Shown here: piece by piece, positions 46,545-56,442 of the stretch | Layout: each line of letters begins with the position of its first letter | Position numbering within the stretch: the first letter of the stretch is position 1 | Origin: Anabaena sp. PCC 7108 | GTDB taxonomy: Bacteria; Cyanobacteriota; Cyanobacteriia; Cyanobacteriales; Nostocaceae | Assembly (NCBI RefSeq): GCF_000332135.1 | Contig: NZ_KB235896.1 | Location: 5,413,356-5,477,355, forward strand | Direction of reading: 5' to 3' | Length of the DNA: 64,000 bases | Program-made: the position numbers and the translations under genes | The notes under the pieces: generated by a model | Told to the model about the DNA's origin: nothing | What the model saw: only the letters and a program-made list of their open reading frames with translations | Database searches by the model: none

Positions 46545-49343
46545 CTATTGACCAATTAAATCAATCACCGCATTAATCAATGTATCATCATGAAAACTAC
46601 TCTTAGTTAAATAGTAGTCAGCACCAGCTTCTAAACCTTGAATTCTATCTTCTTCCCGATCACGATAAGAAATAATAATCACAGGTACAGAATTTAAGCG
46701 TGGATTACCTTTGATTTGTTTGACTAATTCAATTCCATTCATTCGAGGCATATCAATATCACTAATTACTAAATCATATTCATTAGTACGTATTGCACTC
46801 CAACCTTCCACACCATTAACAGCAGTATCCACTTGATAACCTCGATTTTCTAATAGTTTACGCTCCATTTCTCGAACAGTGATAGAGTCATCAACTACCA
46901 AAATTTTTCGGCGTTGAGTCAAGCTTTCTAATTCAGCTTGCATCATGACTTTAGATAATTTTCCACCTTTGAGAATAGCATCCATAGAAGCAACCATATC
47001 TGACACATCAACTATCAAAATTGGTGAACCATCTCCTAATAGAGCAGTAGCACTAATATCTGGAACTTTTCCTAAACGGGGGTCTAGGGGTCTAACAACT
47101 AAATCTCGTTCACCTAAAAACTTATCTATAACTAATCCATAAGTGGTATTTTGGTCACTAATTACAACAATAGAAACTACACCTTTTTGCTGTTTTAATG
47201 CTGGTAATTCTAATACCTGATGGGCAGATATTAAACCAATATTTTGGTTATTCATAGTAAAATATTGGCGATTTTCTACATCAGTAATTTCTGATCTATC
47301 CACAGTGACAATTTGGTCAATTCTTGCTAGAGGAATAGCATAAGGTTTATCAGAAATTTCTACTAATAGTGTTCTAACTACCGATAAAGTCAGAGGAAGT
47401 TGAAAATGAAAACTTGTACCCTTTCCTAGTTGGGAATTTGCGCGTACCGTTCCCCCTACTTCCTGTGCCATACTTTTAGCAATATCCAAACCTACACCCC
47501 GTCCAGAAATTTCTGTCACCTGTTTAGCTGTGGAAAACCCAGGTAAAAATAGAAATTCCATTAACTCGGCATCAGAAAGTTGAGTCATCATGTCTGCTGT
47601 TGCTAAGTTTTTATTAATGACTTTCTGGCGTAACTGTTCACGATTTATACCTTTGCCATCATCACTAATAGTAATTGCTAACATTCCTCCCCGATGAAAG
47701 GCTTCTAAACGAATTGTCCCTTCAGGTGATTTACCGGAGGCAATGCGTTCTTGTGGAAGTTCTAATCCATGATCTACAGCATTTCTGAGAATATGAGTTA
47801 AAGGTGCTTCTAGTTTTTTGAGAATATCACGGTCAACAGGTGTAGATTTGCCAACAATTTCTAACTTTACTTGTTTATTTAACTTGCGTCCTAAATCCCG
47901 AATCATGCGAGGAAAACTTTGTAAACCATCTTCAAAAGGTCTCATGTGAGAATTAATGACTTCCCGATAAAGACGGTCTGATAAACTAGCAGTACGACGC
48001 ACATATAATTCTAATTCATTCAAGCGATCGCTTATATAATCAAGACATTCATGTTTCTGTTGTCGCGCTTGCACTAAATATTCTCTCCCCTCTTGCTCAT
48101 ATAAATTTTGATCAAGAGATTCCTCTAACTGTTCCAAACTGAGGGAAATATCCAACATCCGCGACTTTAGCGACATCATCGAATCTGCAAATGGTTGTAA
48201 CCAGTTAGCTTCAATCAATGATTCCCCAGCTAAACCCATAATTCGGTTTAAATTATCAGCACTTACCCGCACGACACGATCTTGATTTTTTGCAGTATTT
48301 TCTACCTCAAAAGTAGCAACTGGGGGCTGGAGATTGGAGATTGGGGACTGGGGACTGGGAACTAGGGACTGGTGATTGGGGATTGGGAACTGAGGATTGG
48401 TAATTGGTGATTGATCATCAACTATTCGTGCATCTGTTTTAAAATCGATGTGTGCCTTTTGCCTCTTATCTCCCGGTTGTAAAATTGCCGCTACATCATC
48501 ACGGATATTGATAAAATCGGCTTGATGTTTTCCTAACCAATCTGGTAGTTCTGCATCATTTAATTGACTAATACTTTGTAGCAAATCCACCCCTTGTAAT
48601 AACACATCCACATCATCGGCGATTAAAATAATGGTTTTGGCTTGGGCGGCTACAAAACAATCTTCCATTACGTGGGCTAACTCTACCACCCCATCTAAAC
48701 TGACAATTCTCGCTGCACCTTTGATAGAATGAGCCGCCCGCATTAAAGCTTCTAATTCCTGTGATGATTGGGGATTGTTTTCTATAGCCAGCAATCCATT
48801 ATTCAGGATGCTAACTTGTGCTTCTGATTCCAACCTAAATAAATCCATCATCGAACTATCACCACTCATCGCTGGTAATTCAATAGGAGGAGTCGAGGGT
48901 GCGGGGGAAGAATTATCTATCACCTGTTCCCTGTCACCTATTACCTGTTCCCTATTTGCTAAATTAGTAATAGTTTTCTGAGTAGTATTCCAATCCCAAG
49001 CATGATCTGTCATCCAAACATCTAAATTATCTTCAGCCGCTTTACTCATACTTAAAAGCAAATCACTAGCATGAAGCAAGGTATCAATTTCTTCTTTCCC
49101 CAAGGTAATGCTTTGTTTCTGAATAGCAATAAAGCAATCTTTCATTAACTGCACCAAATTGGAAGCAGCTTCCATTTCTACAATGCTAGTAATTCCCCAC
49201 AAAGAATGAGCCGCTTGTATTAATTGCTCAATTTCGTTCATTGAAAACGGCTGAGTTTTTAATATAGGAAGACATTGTTTCAGGGTAGCAACATTAGTTT
49301 CTACTTCCTGGCGAAACAATTCCAATATAGTGTAGTTGCTCAT
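46545..49343 (-). CDS. cheA: CheA-type hybrid kinase with two Hpt domains, CheW domain and receiver (WspE-like)
   Basis: The 932-residue kinase has two phosphotransfer domains (AAHSLWGITS near residue 46 and MRAAHSIKGAARI near 200). Then come a variable linker, a P4 ATPase with ILRNAVDHGLELP, ISDDGKGINREQL and ISGRGVGLDIAKSMA, a CheW-like P5 domain at about 655-790, and a C-terminal receiver (LVVDDSITVREMERKLLENR; Asp in LVISDIDMPRMNG). The kinase-REC layout matches WspE. The linker between the Hpt and dimerisation domains contains heptanucleotide STRR sequence translated in frame. Target response regulators are the linked CheB and cyclase. Confidence 0.95.
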   Translation of the reverse strand: MSNYTILELFRQEVETNVATLKQCLPILKTQPFSMNEIEQLIQAAHSLWGITSIVEMEAASNLVQLMKDCFIAIQKQSITLGKEEIDTLLHASDLLLSMSKAAEDNLDVWMTDHAWDWNTTQKTITNLANREQVIGDREQVIDNSSPAPSTPPIELPAMSGDSSMMDLFRLESEAQVSILNNGLLAIENNPQSSQELEALMRAAHSIKGAARIVSLDGVVELAHVMEDCFVAAQAKTIILIADDVDVLLQGVDLLQSISQLNDAELPDWLGKHQADFINIRDDVAAILQPGDKRQKAHIDFKTDARIVDDQSPITNPQFPIPNHQSLVPSPQSPISNLQPPVATFEVENTAKNQDRVVRVSADNLNRIMGLAGESLIEANWLQPFADSMMSLKSRMLDISLSLEQLEESLDQNLYEQEGREYLVQARQQKHECLDYISDRLNELELYVRRTASLSDRLYREVINSHMRPFEDGLQSFPRMIRDLGRKLNKQVKLEIVGKSTPVDRDILKKLEAPLTHILRNAVDHGLELPQERIASGKSPEGTIRLEAFHRGGMLAITISDDGKGINREQLRQKVINKNLATADMMTQLSDAELMEFLFLPGFSTAKQVTEISGRGVGLDIAKSMAQEVGGTVRANSQLGKGTSFHFQLPLTLSVVRTLLVEISDKPYAIPLARIDQIVTVDRSEITDVENRQYFTMNNQNIGLISAHQVLELPALKQQKGVVSIVVISDQNTTYGLVIDKFLGERDLVVRPLDPRLGKVPDISATALLGDGSPILIVDVSDMVASMDAILKGGKLSKVMMQAELESLTQRRKILVVDDSITVREMERKLLENRGYQVDTAVNGVEGWSAIRTNEYDLVISDIDMPRMNGIELVKQIKGNPRLNSVPVIIISYRDREEDRIQGLEAGADYYLTKSSFHDDTLINAVIDLIGQ
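48320..48414. repeat. STRR heptamer-type repeat inside cheA
   Basis: On the plus strand, units of the GGGGACT, GGGAACT and GGGGATT type repeat. On the coding strand they give a proline/serine-rich series (SPITNPQFPIPNHQSLVPSP, SPISNLQPP). A second stretch at about 48921-48960 yields NREQVIGDREQVID. Both lie in linkers. Confidence 0.7.
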
Positions 49344-49500
49344 AAGTAATTGACAATTGATAATTAGAAATAGGGAATAGAGGTTATAGCAATTTTATGT
49401 GAGGCTGCACAGAATTCTGAAATCCATAAATTATCTGTATTTATCTGCTTACCCTTCGAGAAGCAAGCTACAATTATTCTTGATTTGACTAAATAAGCAA

Positions 49501-50298
49501 TTACAAAATCTTGTGATTGAGGTTATAAAACAATAAATCAGAATCAAGATAATTTACTTTCTTACCTTCCCAATAAACAATTCCTTTGGTATAACCTTCC
49601 TCAGATTTAGTAATGACAACAGGTGCATCTTGCAATTCATTGAGATGAAAACGAAAAATTCCATGTACTTCATCTACTGGAAACACCCATTTATCTTCTC
49701 CTTGTCCAGCTACAATCATTCTTTGAAGAGTAGGTTTAACTGTGGAATTAGTTTCTTGATTTGGTTTATTGTTTACATTCTCCTTAGTTGATTCAATATG
49801 TAGAAGAGACTGAAGAGAAGCACAAAGTAAAGTTTCTCCACGAATATTCACCAAACCTAAAAATAATTCATTACTACGATGGGGTAGAGGTTGAATTATG
49901 CAAGGATGAGTAACTTCTTGTAACATTCGCACTGGTAAGGCTAATTTTTCATTTCCAAGTTGAAAGATAATGACAGAAATAGCTTCAGCAGTACGAATAA
50001 TTGCTTCATTACTATCTGAAATATCAGGATTTGTTGATGTTTCTTCAAGAATGTGAATCCAGTTTTCGAGATAATCTGCTGGTGGTTCTCTTTCTAGTAA
50101 ACTATCACCCACTGCGGCATAAACTGGACATTCATAGCAATGAATGACGGCTGCTAATTCACTACAGGAGCGATCGCCCATTACGCCAATTTTATTCCAG
50201 CAATCATTGAAAATTGGTATTTCACTATTGACAAGGTTTAATATTACCCCATCATTTTCTTTACCATTGCTGACATAACTATCTTCTTTCATCAGCAT
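49501..50298 (-). CDS. cheW: CheW-like adaptor with N-terminal Cys motif (WspD-like)
   Basis: The 265-residue protein has an N-terminal segment CWNKIGVMGDRSCSELAAVI followed by HCYECPVYAAVGDSLLERE, the characteristic Cys-rich region of WspD proteins. Residues about 105-255 form the CheW beta barrel (AISVIIFQLGNEKLALPVRM, FLGLVNIRGETLLC). It couples receptors to the CheA kinase. The cysteines could carry a redox or metal function, although none has been shown. It lies between the MCP and the kinase genes. Confidence 0.9.
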   Translation of the reverse strand: MLMKEDSYVSNGKENDGVILNLVNSEIPIFNDCWNKIGVMGDRSCSELAAVIHCYECPVYAAVGDSLLEREPPADYLENWIHILEETSTNPDISDSNEAIIRTAEAISVIIFQLGNEKLALPVRMLQEVTHPCIIQPLPHRSNELFLGLVNIRGETLLCASLQSLLHIESTKENVNNKPNQETNSTVKPTLQRMIVAGQGEDKWVFPVDEVHGIFRFHLNELQDAPVVITKSEEGYTKGIVYWEGKKVNYLDSDLLFYNLNHKIL

Positions 50299-50311
50299 TA
50301 CCTTTTTTTAC

Positions 50312-52171
50312 TCAATTTTTTACCTGAAAATGCGAAATTTCTGCCCGTAATAATTGCGCTGCATCTTCCAATTGTTCTAATGCACTATTTGTTTCTCTCA
50401 AAGCATCAACTGTTTGCTCAGAAGCTTCACTTAATTGCTCCATTGCTTCGCTAATTTGTGCAGCCCCTTGAGACTGTTCTTCCATACTTTCACTTACCTG
50501 TATAAATTGCGGTGGTAGACTTTGGACTTGATTGATGACTTTACTAATTTGGGTACTAATTTTGTTTACCTGTTTCACACTACTATTCACAGAATTATTA
50601 AACTTATCCATTTCCATTACACCCACTGAAACTGCTGATTGCATATCTTTAACTATCTGCTCAATTTCTAAAGTTGCTACAGCAGTTTGATTTGCTAAAC
50701 GCCGAATTTCTCGTGCTACTACCGCAAAACCAGCCCCATATTCTCCCGCTTTTTCTGCTTCTATAGCTGCATTTAATGACAAAATACTAGTTTGATCTGC
50801 AACTTTGGTAATTGTGACAACAACGTTATTAATATTGCTGGCTTTTTTATTCATTATTCCTAATTTGGAAGTAATAGAATTTGTAGCTTCTGTTAATTGT
50901 CGCATTGTCTCTTCCATTTCTTGCAATTCATCACGACTTTCACTTGCACCAGCAGCAGTCATTTTAGTCATTTCCGCGACTTGATCCATCGTCTTGACTA
51001 AATTTCTAGAGGTAGCAGCAATTTCTTGAGCAGTAGCAGCAACTTCGTTTGTAGACGCTAATTGTTCTGTGACTGTGGCTTCTAATTCTTTCCCAGAAGC
51101 GGCAATTTGTGTAGTAGAAGTGGTAATTTGTACACCTGACTGTTGAATACTTCTAATCAAGGCATTCAAATCCTTGTTCATGGTATAAAAGGCATTTTGC
51201 AATTTGCTAATTTCGTCTTGACTATCTGCTTGCTGAATTTGTGTTGTCAAATCTCCATTGGAGATTTTTTGAGCAATATTCACTAATTCACCAATTTTAG
51301 ATGCAACTGTGTAGAAAGCAGTTTGTAATTTACCTATTTCATCTTGTCCATAAGATGATTGCATCTGTACAGACGAATTACTATTAGCTATAGATGTAGA
51401 AACTTTGACTAATTCATTTACTTTTTGGGAAATTGGTTTACTAAAAGCAAATCCCAAAACAACAGCAGTCGTAGGACCAATCACTAAAGCGAGTAACAAA
51501 AAAAATGAACCTGTAGCTGCATCTTTTTGCCCTTGTTGCGAAATTTCAATTCCAAATTTTTCATTCAGTTTGATGTCTTCAATAAGTAATTTTGTCGCTG
51601 CTTCAAAAGAGGGACGATTATCTTGAGCTTTTTCTCTTAACTGTGTTAAAAAAACATTTGCTCGTTTAACTAATCCTATTTCTGGACTATTTGCTTGATT
51701 TAATTTGATTAATTCCAGTTCCTTCCCTACAGGGTTAAGAATACCCAAACTTTCAAACTGTTGATTCATTTGCATTAATCTTTCATGATTCCTTTTCCAT
51801 TCATCCCAACGATTCTGAAAATCAGAATACAATTTTTTTTCTTCATCACTTTTATCTGTTGGTTCGTATTCCTTAAATCCCTCATTAATTTGTTCCCAAG
51901 CTTGTTTAATTCTCGCTACTTCACCATTTCTTTCTGCTAGGGTGAGTTGCTCATTAAGTAAAGCCCGTTCTGAAGATTCTATCTGAGTTTGTCCTTCGTT
52001 AATTTTCCACAATCCTATAACACTAGGAACAGTATTCGTACTCAAAACATTAATGGCATTACTGAGACGTAAATTTACAGTCCAGCCCACTAAAGCGACA
52101 ATTAAAACAATTAACCCAATAAATAAAAATCCACTGATTAACCGCGTCTGTAAGCTTAAAGTCTTTAGCAT
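50312..52171 (-). CDS. Methyl-accepting chemotaxis protein (WspA-like)
   Basis: The 619-residue receptor has two transmembrane helices (about 14-34 and 225-250) around a helical ligand-binding domain of the four-helix-bundle type. Two HAMP-like linkers follow ([18 protein letters not shown], then [14 protein letters not shown]). The C-terminal signalling hairpin has [20 protein letters not shown] at its tip. The layout and position fit WspA, which senses surface contact in Pseudomonas; the ligand or cue in this organism is unknown. Methylation sites cannot be counted by eye. Confidence 0.92.
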   Translation of the reverse strand: MLKTLSLQTRLISGFLFIGLIVLIVALVGWTVNLRLSNAINVLSTNTVPSVIGLWKINEGQTQIESSERALLNEQLTLAERNGEVARIKQAWEQINEGFKEYEPTDKSDEEKKLYSDFQNRWDEWKRNHERLMQMNQQFESLGILNPVGKELELIKLNQANSPEIGLVKRANVFLTQLREKAQDNRPSFEAATKLLIEDIKLNEKFGIEISQQGQKDAATGSFFLLLALVIGPTTAVVLGFAFSKPISQKVNELVKVSTSIANSNSSVQMQSSYGQDEIGKLQTAFYTVASKIGELVNIAQKISNGDLTTQIQQADSQDEISKLQNAFYTMNKDLNALIRSIQQSGVQITTSTTQIAASGKELEATVTEQLASTNEVAATAQEIAATSRNLVKTMDQVAEMTKMTAAGASESRDELQEMEETMRQLTEATNSITSKLGIMNKKASNINNVVVTITKVADQTSILSLNAAIEAEKAGEYGAGFAVVAREIRRLANQTAVATLEIEQIVKDMQSAVSVGVMEMDKFNNSVNSSVKQVNKISTQISKVINQVQSLPPQFIQVSESMEEQSQGAAQISEAMEQLSEASEQTVDALRETNSALEQLEDAAQLLRAEISHFQVKN

Positions 52172-52220
52172 AAAATACCCTATTTTTTAGTTTAAATTAA
52201 ATCCACCAATTTTAATTATT

Positions 52221-53501
52221 TCACAATTGGTGTAATCTTTGCCATCTTTGGCGTAAAATGTTTGCTCTAGTTATGTCTCCTCTTTGTTCTTTGAGTAAAG
52301 TTAAATGTAGTAAAGCTTGAGAATTTTGAGGATCAAGATAAACTGCTTTTTGAAAGCATTCTTCTGCTTTTGATTCTAGTTTTTGTGCTTGATAAATTTG
52401 ACCAAGTAAAACATAAGCTTCTGCATTGGTGAAATCTGTTTGTAAATAATTTTGACATTGAGATATAGCTGCGGTTAAATTACCTTCATCAGCTAAGTTA
52501 CGAATTGTATCTAGATTATAATCATGTTTTTTTATTGCTCCATCTTGACTTTGAATAATTTGGTTATTATTACTTCGGCAATTTTCTAGTAAAAATAGAG
52601 GTATTTCTGCAACATTAATTGGTTGTTTTGTATATTCTTTAATATCTTGTATATTGTTATCGCGTACCACCACCAGTGGATAATTCAAGCTAACATTTGC
52701 TGGATTTGCGATTTTTTTCTGTCCTAAAAACACCCCATTCAACCGAACTATTTCTAATCCTAAATTAGCTAATTCTCCTATTTCCGATGCGCTAAAAAAT
52801 ATTATTCCTCCGCTTTTTAATAAACCATTTAAATTTTTCAATGTAATTTTTCTGGACGGGGAATCAAAATAAATTAAAACATTCCGACACCAAATAATAT
52901 CATAAGATTTTTTATCTATTAAAAATTGGGAATCGATCAAGTTACCTTGACTAAAATTAACAGTATTTTTGACTTGATCACATATTTGATATTCCTTATC
53001 TACAGGGATAAAGTAGCGGGTTTGAAATTCTAAGTTCTGACTTCTAAAAGAATTACGGCTGTAAATTCCTTTTTTTGCCTTAGCTAAAGATTTTTTACTA
53101 ATATCAACTGCATCAATATGAAACTGAGTTGGTAATAAACCTAAATTTAATAATGTCATAGCCAGAGAATAAGGTTCTTCTCCGGTGGAACAGGGAACAC
53201 TTAACAAGCGAAGTTTCCTATTATGAGGTTTATTTAACCATTGAGAACGGACATAGTTTGTCAGTGCATGATAAGGTTGGTTATCACGGAAAAACCAAGT
53301 TTCTGGAACAACTATCAATTCCACTAATTCATCAAATTCTTGATTTGAGGTGTGTAAAATCTGTAAATAGTTATCTACATTACTGACACCGCAGATAGAA
53401 GAACGAGTTTCCACAGCTTTAGTAATTTTTCTAGAATTAATAATCTTGGCATCAATACCGATTTTTCTGCGTAATAAGTTTTCAATTTCTGGATAACTCA
53501 T
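52221..53501 (-). CDS. cheR: CheR methyltransferase with TPR domain (WspC-like)
   Basis: The 426-residue protein has an N-terminal helical domain (MSYPEIENLLRRKIGIDAKI) and a SAM-binding domain with RLLSVPCSTGEEPYSLAM and YDIIWCRNVLIYFD. A C-terminal TPR block follows (AEAYVLLGQIYQAQKLESKA, CFQKAVYLDPQNSQALLHL). CheR methylates receptor glutamates, and the TPR-bearing form is typical of WspC. It overlaps the upstream CheW by about 20 bases, an operon sign. Confidence 0.93.
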   Translation of the reverse strand: MSYPEIENLLRRKIGIDAKIINSRKITKAVETRSSICGVSNVDNYLQILHTSNQEFDELVELIVVPETWFFRDNQPYHALTNYVRSQWLNKPHNRKLRLLSVPCSTGEEPYSLAMTLLNLGLLPTQFHIDAVDISKKSLAKAKKGIYSRNSFRSQNLEFQTRYFIPVDKEYQICDQVKNTVNFSQGNLIDSQFLIDKKSYDIIWCRNVLIYFDSPSRKITLKNLNGLLKSGGIIFFSASEIGELANLGLEIVRLNGVFLGQKKIANPANVSLNYPLVVVRDNNIQDIKEYTKQPINVAEIPLFLLENCRSNNNQIIQSQDGAIKKHDYNLDTIRNLADEGNLTAAISQCQNYLQTDFTNAEAYVLLGQIYQAQKLESKAEECFQKAVYLDPQNSQALLHLTLLKEQRGDITRANILRQRWQRLHQL

Positions 53502-53964
53502 TTATATAACCTTCTCTCCCTGTTAACAAGTAAGTATTTTGTACGTCAGCAAACAATTGTTCTAAATGAATTCGCTGAATTATCCCTCTTTCATCCATCA
53601 GCATTCCTCCTAAATATGGTGCTTCTTTAACACGAATACCGGAATCAACAAAGTCAGTTTCTGGTTTATTTAAAGTTTCTGTAATTTTTTCGGCAATTAA
53701 TCCTAAGTATTGTTGTCCAGAATTTTGATGAGGGTAGCTTACCATAATAATCCGGGTACTTAGACAAAAACGGCTAGATGTACCACGAATCAAATGACAC
53801 AAGTCTATTACTGGTACAATTTTACCTCGATAATTAAATAAACCAGCTACATAGTCCGGGACATGATGTGCTTTTCTTAAGGCTACTCTAGGGATAACTT
53901 CCGCTATACGGTAACTTTCAATGGCGTACAAATCATTGCTAACGTAGAAAAGTAGCATCAACAT
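53482..53964 (-). CDS. cheW: CheW adaptor (WspB-like)
   Basis: This 160-residue CheW barrel starts MLMLLFYVSNDLYAIESYRI and includes VPDYVAGLFNYRGKIVPVID and LGGMLMDERGIIQRIHLEQL. It is the first gene of the seven-gene operon (53964 to 43849) and the single-domain adaptor expected to bridge the MCP and the kinase. It has no extra domain. The promoter must lie in the 220 bases before it. Confidence 0.92.
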   Translation of the reverse strand: MLMLLFYVSNDLYAIESYRIAEVIPRVALRKAHHVPDYVAGLFNYRGKIVPVIDLCHLIRGTSSRFCLSTRIIMVSYPHQNSGQQYLGLIAEKITETLNKPETDFVDSGIRVKEAPYLGGMLMDERGIIQRIHLEQLFADVQNTYLLTGREGYINELSRN

Positions 53965-54186
53965 GGTAGTAGACCTGGAGGTAATTGTAAATATACCATT
54001 ATAGTATGTTTGTTTAAATACTTGTTATATTTATTAAAGCTGGTAATTGTTAATGGCACTTCACTAACGCTAATCTAAAATTATTAGACATAATTTACAG
54101 CAGTTTGCGTAGTTAGGAAGTACAACATCTAAATTTAAACCTATACACAAAGCCAGTTTTACTCCTGACTCCTGAATTCTGCTGTA

Positions 54187-55170
54187 TTACCTGATTAGTT
54201 GCTCAAATTCAAAAAACTTGATTAATATTTCTAAAGATGTTTCTATATCTGTGGGGGTAGTTGCTTCAATTTCTTTGATAGTTTCTAGATTTAAATATTT
54301 AAAGACTTCTTGGGTTAAACTGAAAATAGCTGCTGTTGGTAAAGGAGTTAATTCAAAAGCAAGACGATTTAACCGAGATTTAGCAAAATGAATCTGAAAT
54401 TTTGCACGTCTGAGTAAACGCTGTCTAATATTTTCATATAGTTCTGGATTATCTGTGAATAGAGTTCGCATCTGTTGATTTTTAATGATAGGAATAATGT
54501 CTGGATTTTCCTCTAAAAAAAGTAAGCTTCCCTCACGGTTATACGCTGCTATTCCCTCCATACCTAAAGAGCCAATATCGGCTAAAGCTATGATGCAAGC
54601 TACTGGTGAAATAGGCTGGTTTTCGTTATAAAGAGCAGGTTGATAAATGGCTTGCTCAGTCGTATCGTAATCGCAAATGGTAGCGGTAATTGATTCTTGA
54701 ATGATTGCCAAATCTGCATCTGTAAAAAATGCGGTACTATGTGAATTAGATACAGATATTTGTTGATTTAAAATTTGAATATATGCAAATATTTTTTCAA
54801 TAGTTGCATTTTCACTAACACCAGCTTCTCGTCGTCTGGATGTGTGGGATTGGTGGGGTGTAAAAATTTGTACTAAGTCATGAGCGATCGCACAAACACC
54901 CAATAATAATTCCATCCTCTTAATTGTCTCTACATCTGCTGACAAATAAGGACGAATGACTTCAAAAATTAACTGAGAGCGTTGCTGTACAGCCATCAAA
55001 TGCTCTTTGGTATGGTAGTATAACTGCTTTTCCGTAATTTCCCGCTCAAATTCTGCTAGTACAAATTGATTCACCCTCGCTACAGTTTCAGTAAAACTAC
55101 TAACACTATATGGTGTATCTTCTCTATCCAGTTGATGTGATTGCCAGTTTGCTTGGTTTTGTAAATTCAT
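54187..55170 (-). CDS. HD-domain-like protein
   Basis: The protein has about 327 residues from the ATG at 55170, four bases after the stop of the truncated glycosyltransferase; a longer frame reaches 55293 but overlaps that gene. Near the middle LYYHTKEHLMAV and GVCAIAHDLVQIF give the H...HD arrangement of metal-dependent phosphohydrolases. DADLAIIQESITATICDYDT may carry the last Asp. A C-terminal helical region follows. The substrate is unknown; HD proteins often cleave cyclic nucleotides or nucleotides, and a link to the nearby cyclase is speculation. Confidence 0.7.
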   Translation of the reverse strand: MNLQNQANWQSHQLDREDTPYSVSSFTETVARVNQFVLAEFEREITEKQLYYHTKEHLMAVQQRSQLIFEVIRPYLSADVETIKRMELLLGVCAIAHDLVQIFTPHQSHTSRRREAGVSENATIEKIFAYIQILNQQISVSNSHSTAFFTDADLAIIQESITATICDYDTTEQAIYQPALYNENQPISPVACIIALADIGSLGMEGIAAYNREGSLLFLEENPDIIPIIKNQQMRTLFTDNPELYENIRQRLLRRAKFQIHFAKSRLNRLAFELTPLPTAAIFSLTQEVFKYLNLETIKEIEATTPTDIETSLEILIKFFEFEQLIR

Positions 55171-55174
55171 AAAT

Positions 55175-55828
55175 TTATCTTTGGTTAGATAGTGCAAATT
55201 TGTCTGCATCATAGTCATGAGTGGAATTGAGTTGGGAGAAATGTGGACTAGAAGCCAAAATTGCTCGTTTTGATTGCTGGTAATCCTTAACACAATCTGC
55301 TCTTAGTTCATTTAATCCCAGAGTTTTACGAATTTGATTAAAAGTGGGTAAAAGTGGATCTGGTTCATTATTAATTAGCTGTTCTGTCTTTTTAATACAC
55401 TGAAACGAGGGCGTGACAGATGCAACTATCCAAGACAGTCCTATTTTTTCCTCAATCATTGCCCCGAATAGACGCATCTGAATGCTACAAATTAATAAAT
55501 CTGCATCTCTACAAACAGATAATAAACTGGTAAATATTAAAGGTACTTGCTGCTTAAAAAAATCAACCGTTCTGCTAGATTTATCTTGGTCAGATTGGCT
55601 ATATAAATTTAGGTGTTCCCAATCTTTTGCTGCTTGTTTTGCCTCTTTTTGTCCCAAATAATGACCACAATTGATTACTTCTAAACCTGCTTTAAGTCCA
55701 TAAGGGTGCATTGCTTCATTTATTGCCATGCAAACGTGATGTCCTTGTGCTTGTAGGTATTCTCCTAACGCAACATAGGGTAAGTGATCTCCCAGAGTTC
55801 CTGAGCTACTAATTACTATTTTTGCCAT
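55175..55828 (-). pseudogene. N-terminal half of a UGT-like glycosyltransferase
   Basis: The 217-residue frame begins MAKIVISSSGTLGDHLPYVA, the start of MGT/erythromycin-type glycosyltransferases (GT1). It continues through ILASSPHFSQLN, which is about half of the usual 420 residues. The C-terminal nucleotide-sugar domain is missing and the last ~15 residues look foreign. It probably lost its 3' half in a deletion that placed it directly in front of the HD gene. Confidence 0.72.
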
Positions 55829-56005
55829 GTTTTGCTATCTGTTGTTTTGGTTTGTTTTGTTATATTATAGTAGTACGCGGTAGATGGGAAACTCAGTAAT
55901 TTTAGTGCTGAGAGAGATGGTTCGACATGGCTCACCAGCCACAAAACGATTAGTCTTAACCGCAGTCAATAGATAGTAACTAGAGTTAACTTAGGAATAA
56001 TTATC

Positions 56006-56215
56006 ATGTCAGAAAACGAACAAAATCAAACAGTAAAATCCGAGGATCTAGTAAATCCAATGGAAGAGGGAGAGTTGGATGAAGAAAATTTAGAGCAGCT
56101 TGCTGGTGGAACGTTTGACTATAAAAATATTGTGCCTGACCAGAGAAAACTTGCTATTGATGATCCGTCGGCTCCAAATCCTCTAAAAGGTATAATCCTC
56201 GATAATGATGCTTAA
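56006..56215 (+). CDS. Double-glycine peptide precursor (divergent copy)
   Basis: The 69-residue peptide has an acidic leader ending ELDEENLEQLAGG and a core starting TFDYKNIVPDQRKLAIDD. The leader shares the N-terminus MSENE and the acidic LE-Q/A-GG end with the three precursors at 59588, 60219 and 60567. The core lacks their DSSYxSYxGA motif. It is probably an exported peptide of the same system, cleaved after Gly-Gly by the C39 exporter at 61164. No cysteine in the core. A perfect ten-pair hairpin lies downstream at 56322. Confidence 0.75.
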   Translation: MSENEQNQTVKSEDLVNPMEEGELDEENLEQLAGGTFDYKNIVPDQRKLAIDDPSAPNPLKGIILDNDA

Positions 56216-56321
56216 TTTTCTTTTTTTCTTTTATGGAATCAACAGGATTAGAAACACCATTAGTACAGAATTGACAGAAAACACCAAATAAGTGTTATCA
56301 AAAAAACTACATTGTCCGTAG

Positions 56322-56342
56322 AGGTTTAGCACTGCTAAACCT
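56322..56342. terminator. Hairpin between two convergent genes
   Basis: AGGTTTAGCA and TGCTAAACCT form a perfect inverted repeat with one base between. There is no long T run, so its role as terminator is uncertain. Confidence 0.45.
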
Positions 56343-56442
56343 TTACAACAAGACATCAACAAAATTTTTAATAAAAGCCTGAAAGAAGCTATTTCGGTAA
56401 AGGCACACGGTGATTAATGTGTACAGTGGGCAAGTCTTCACA

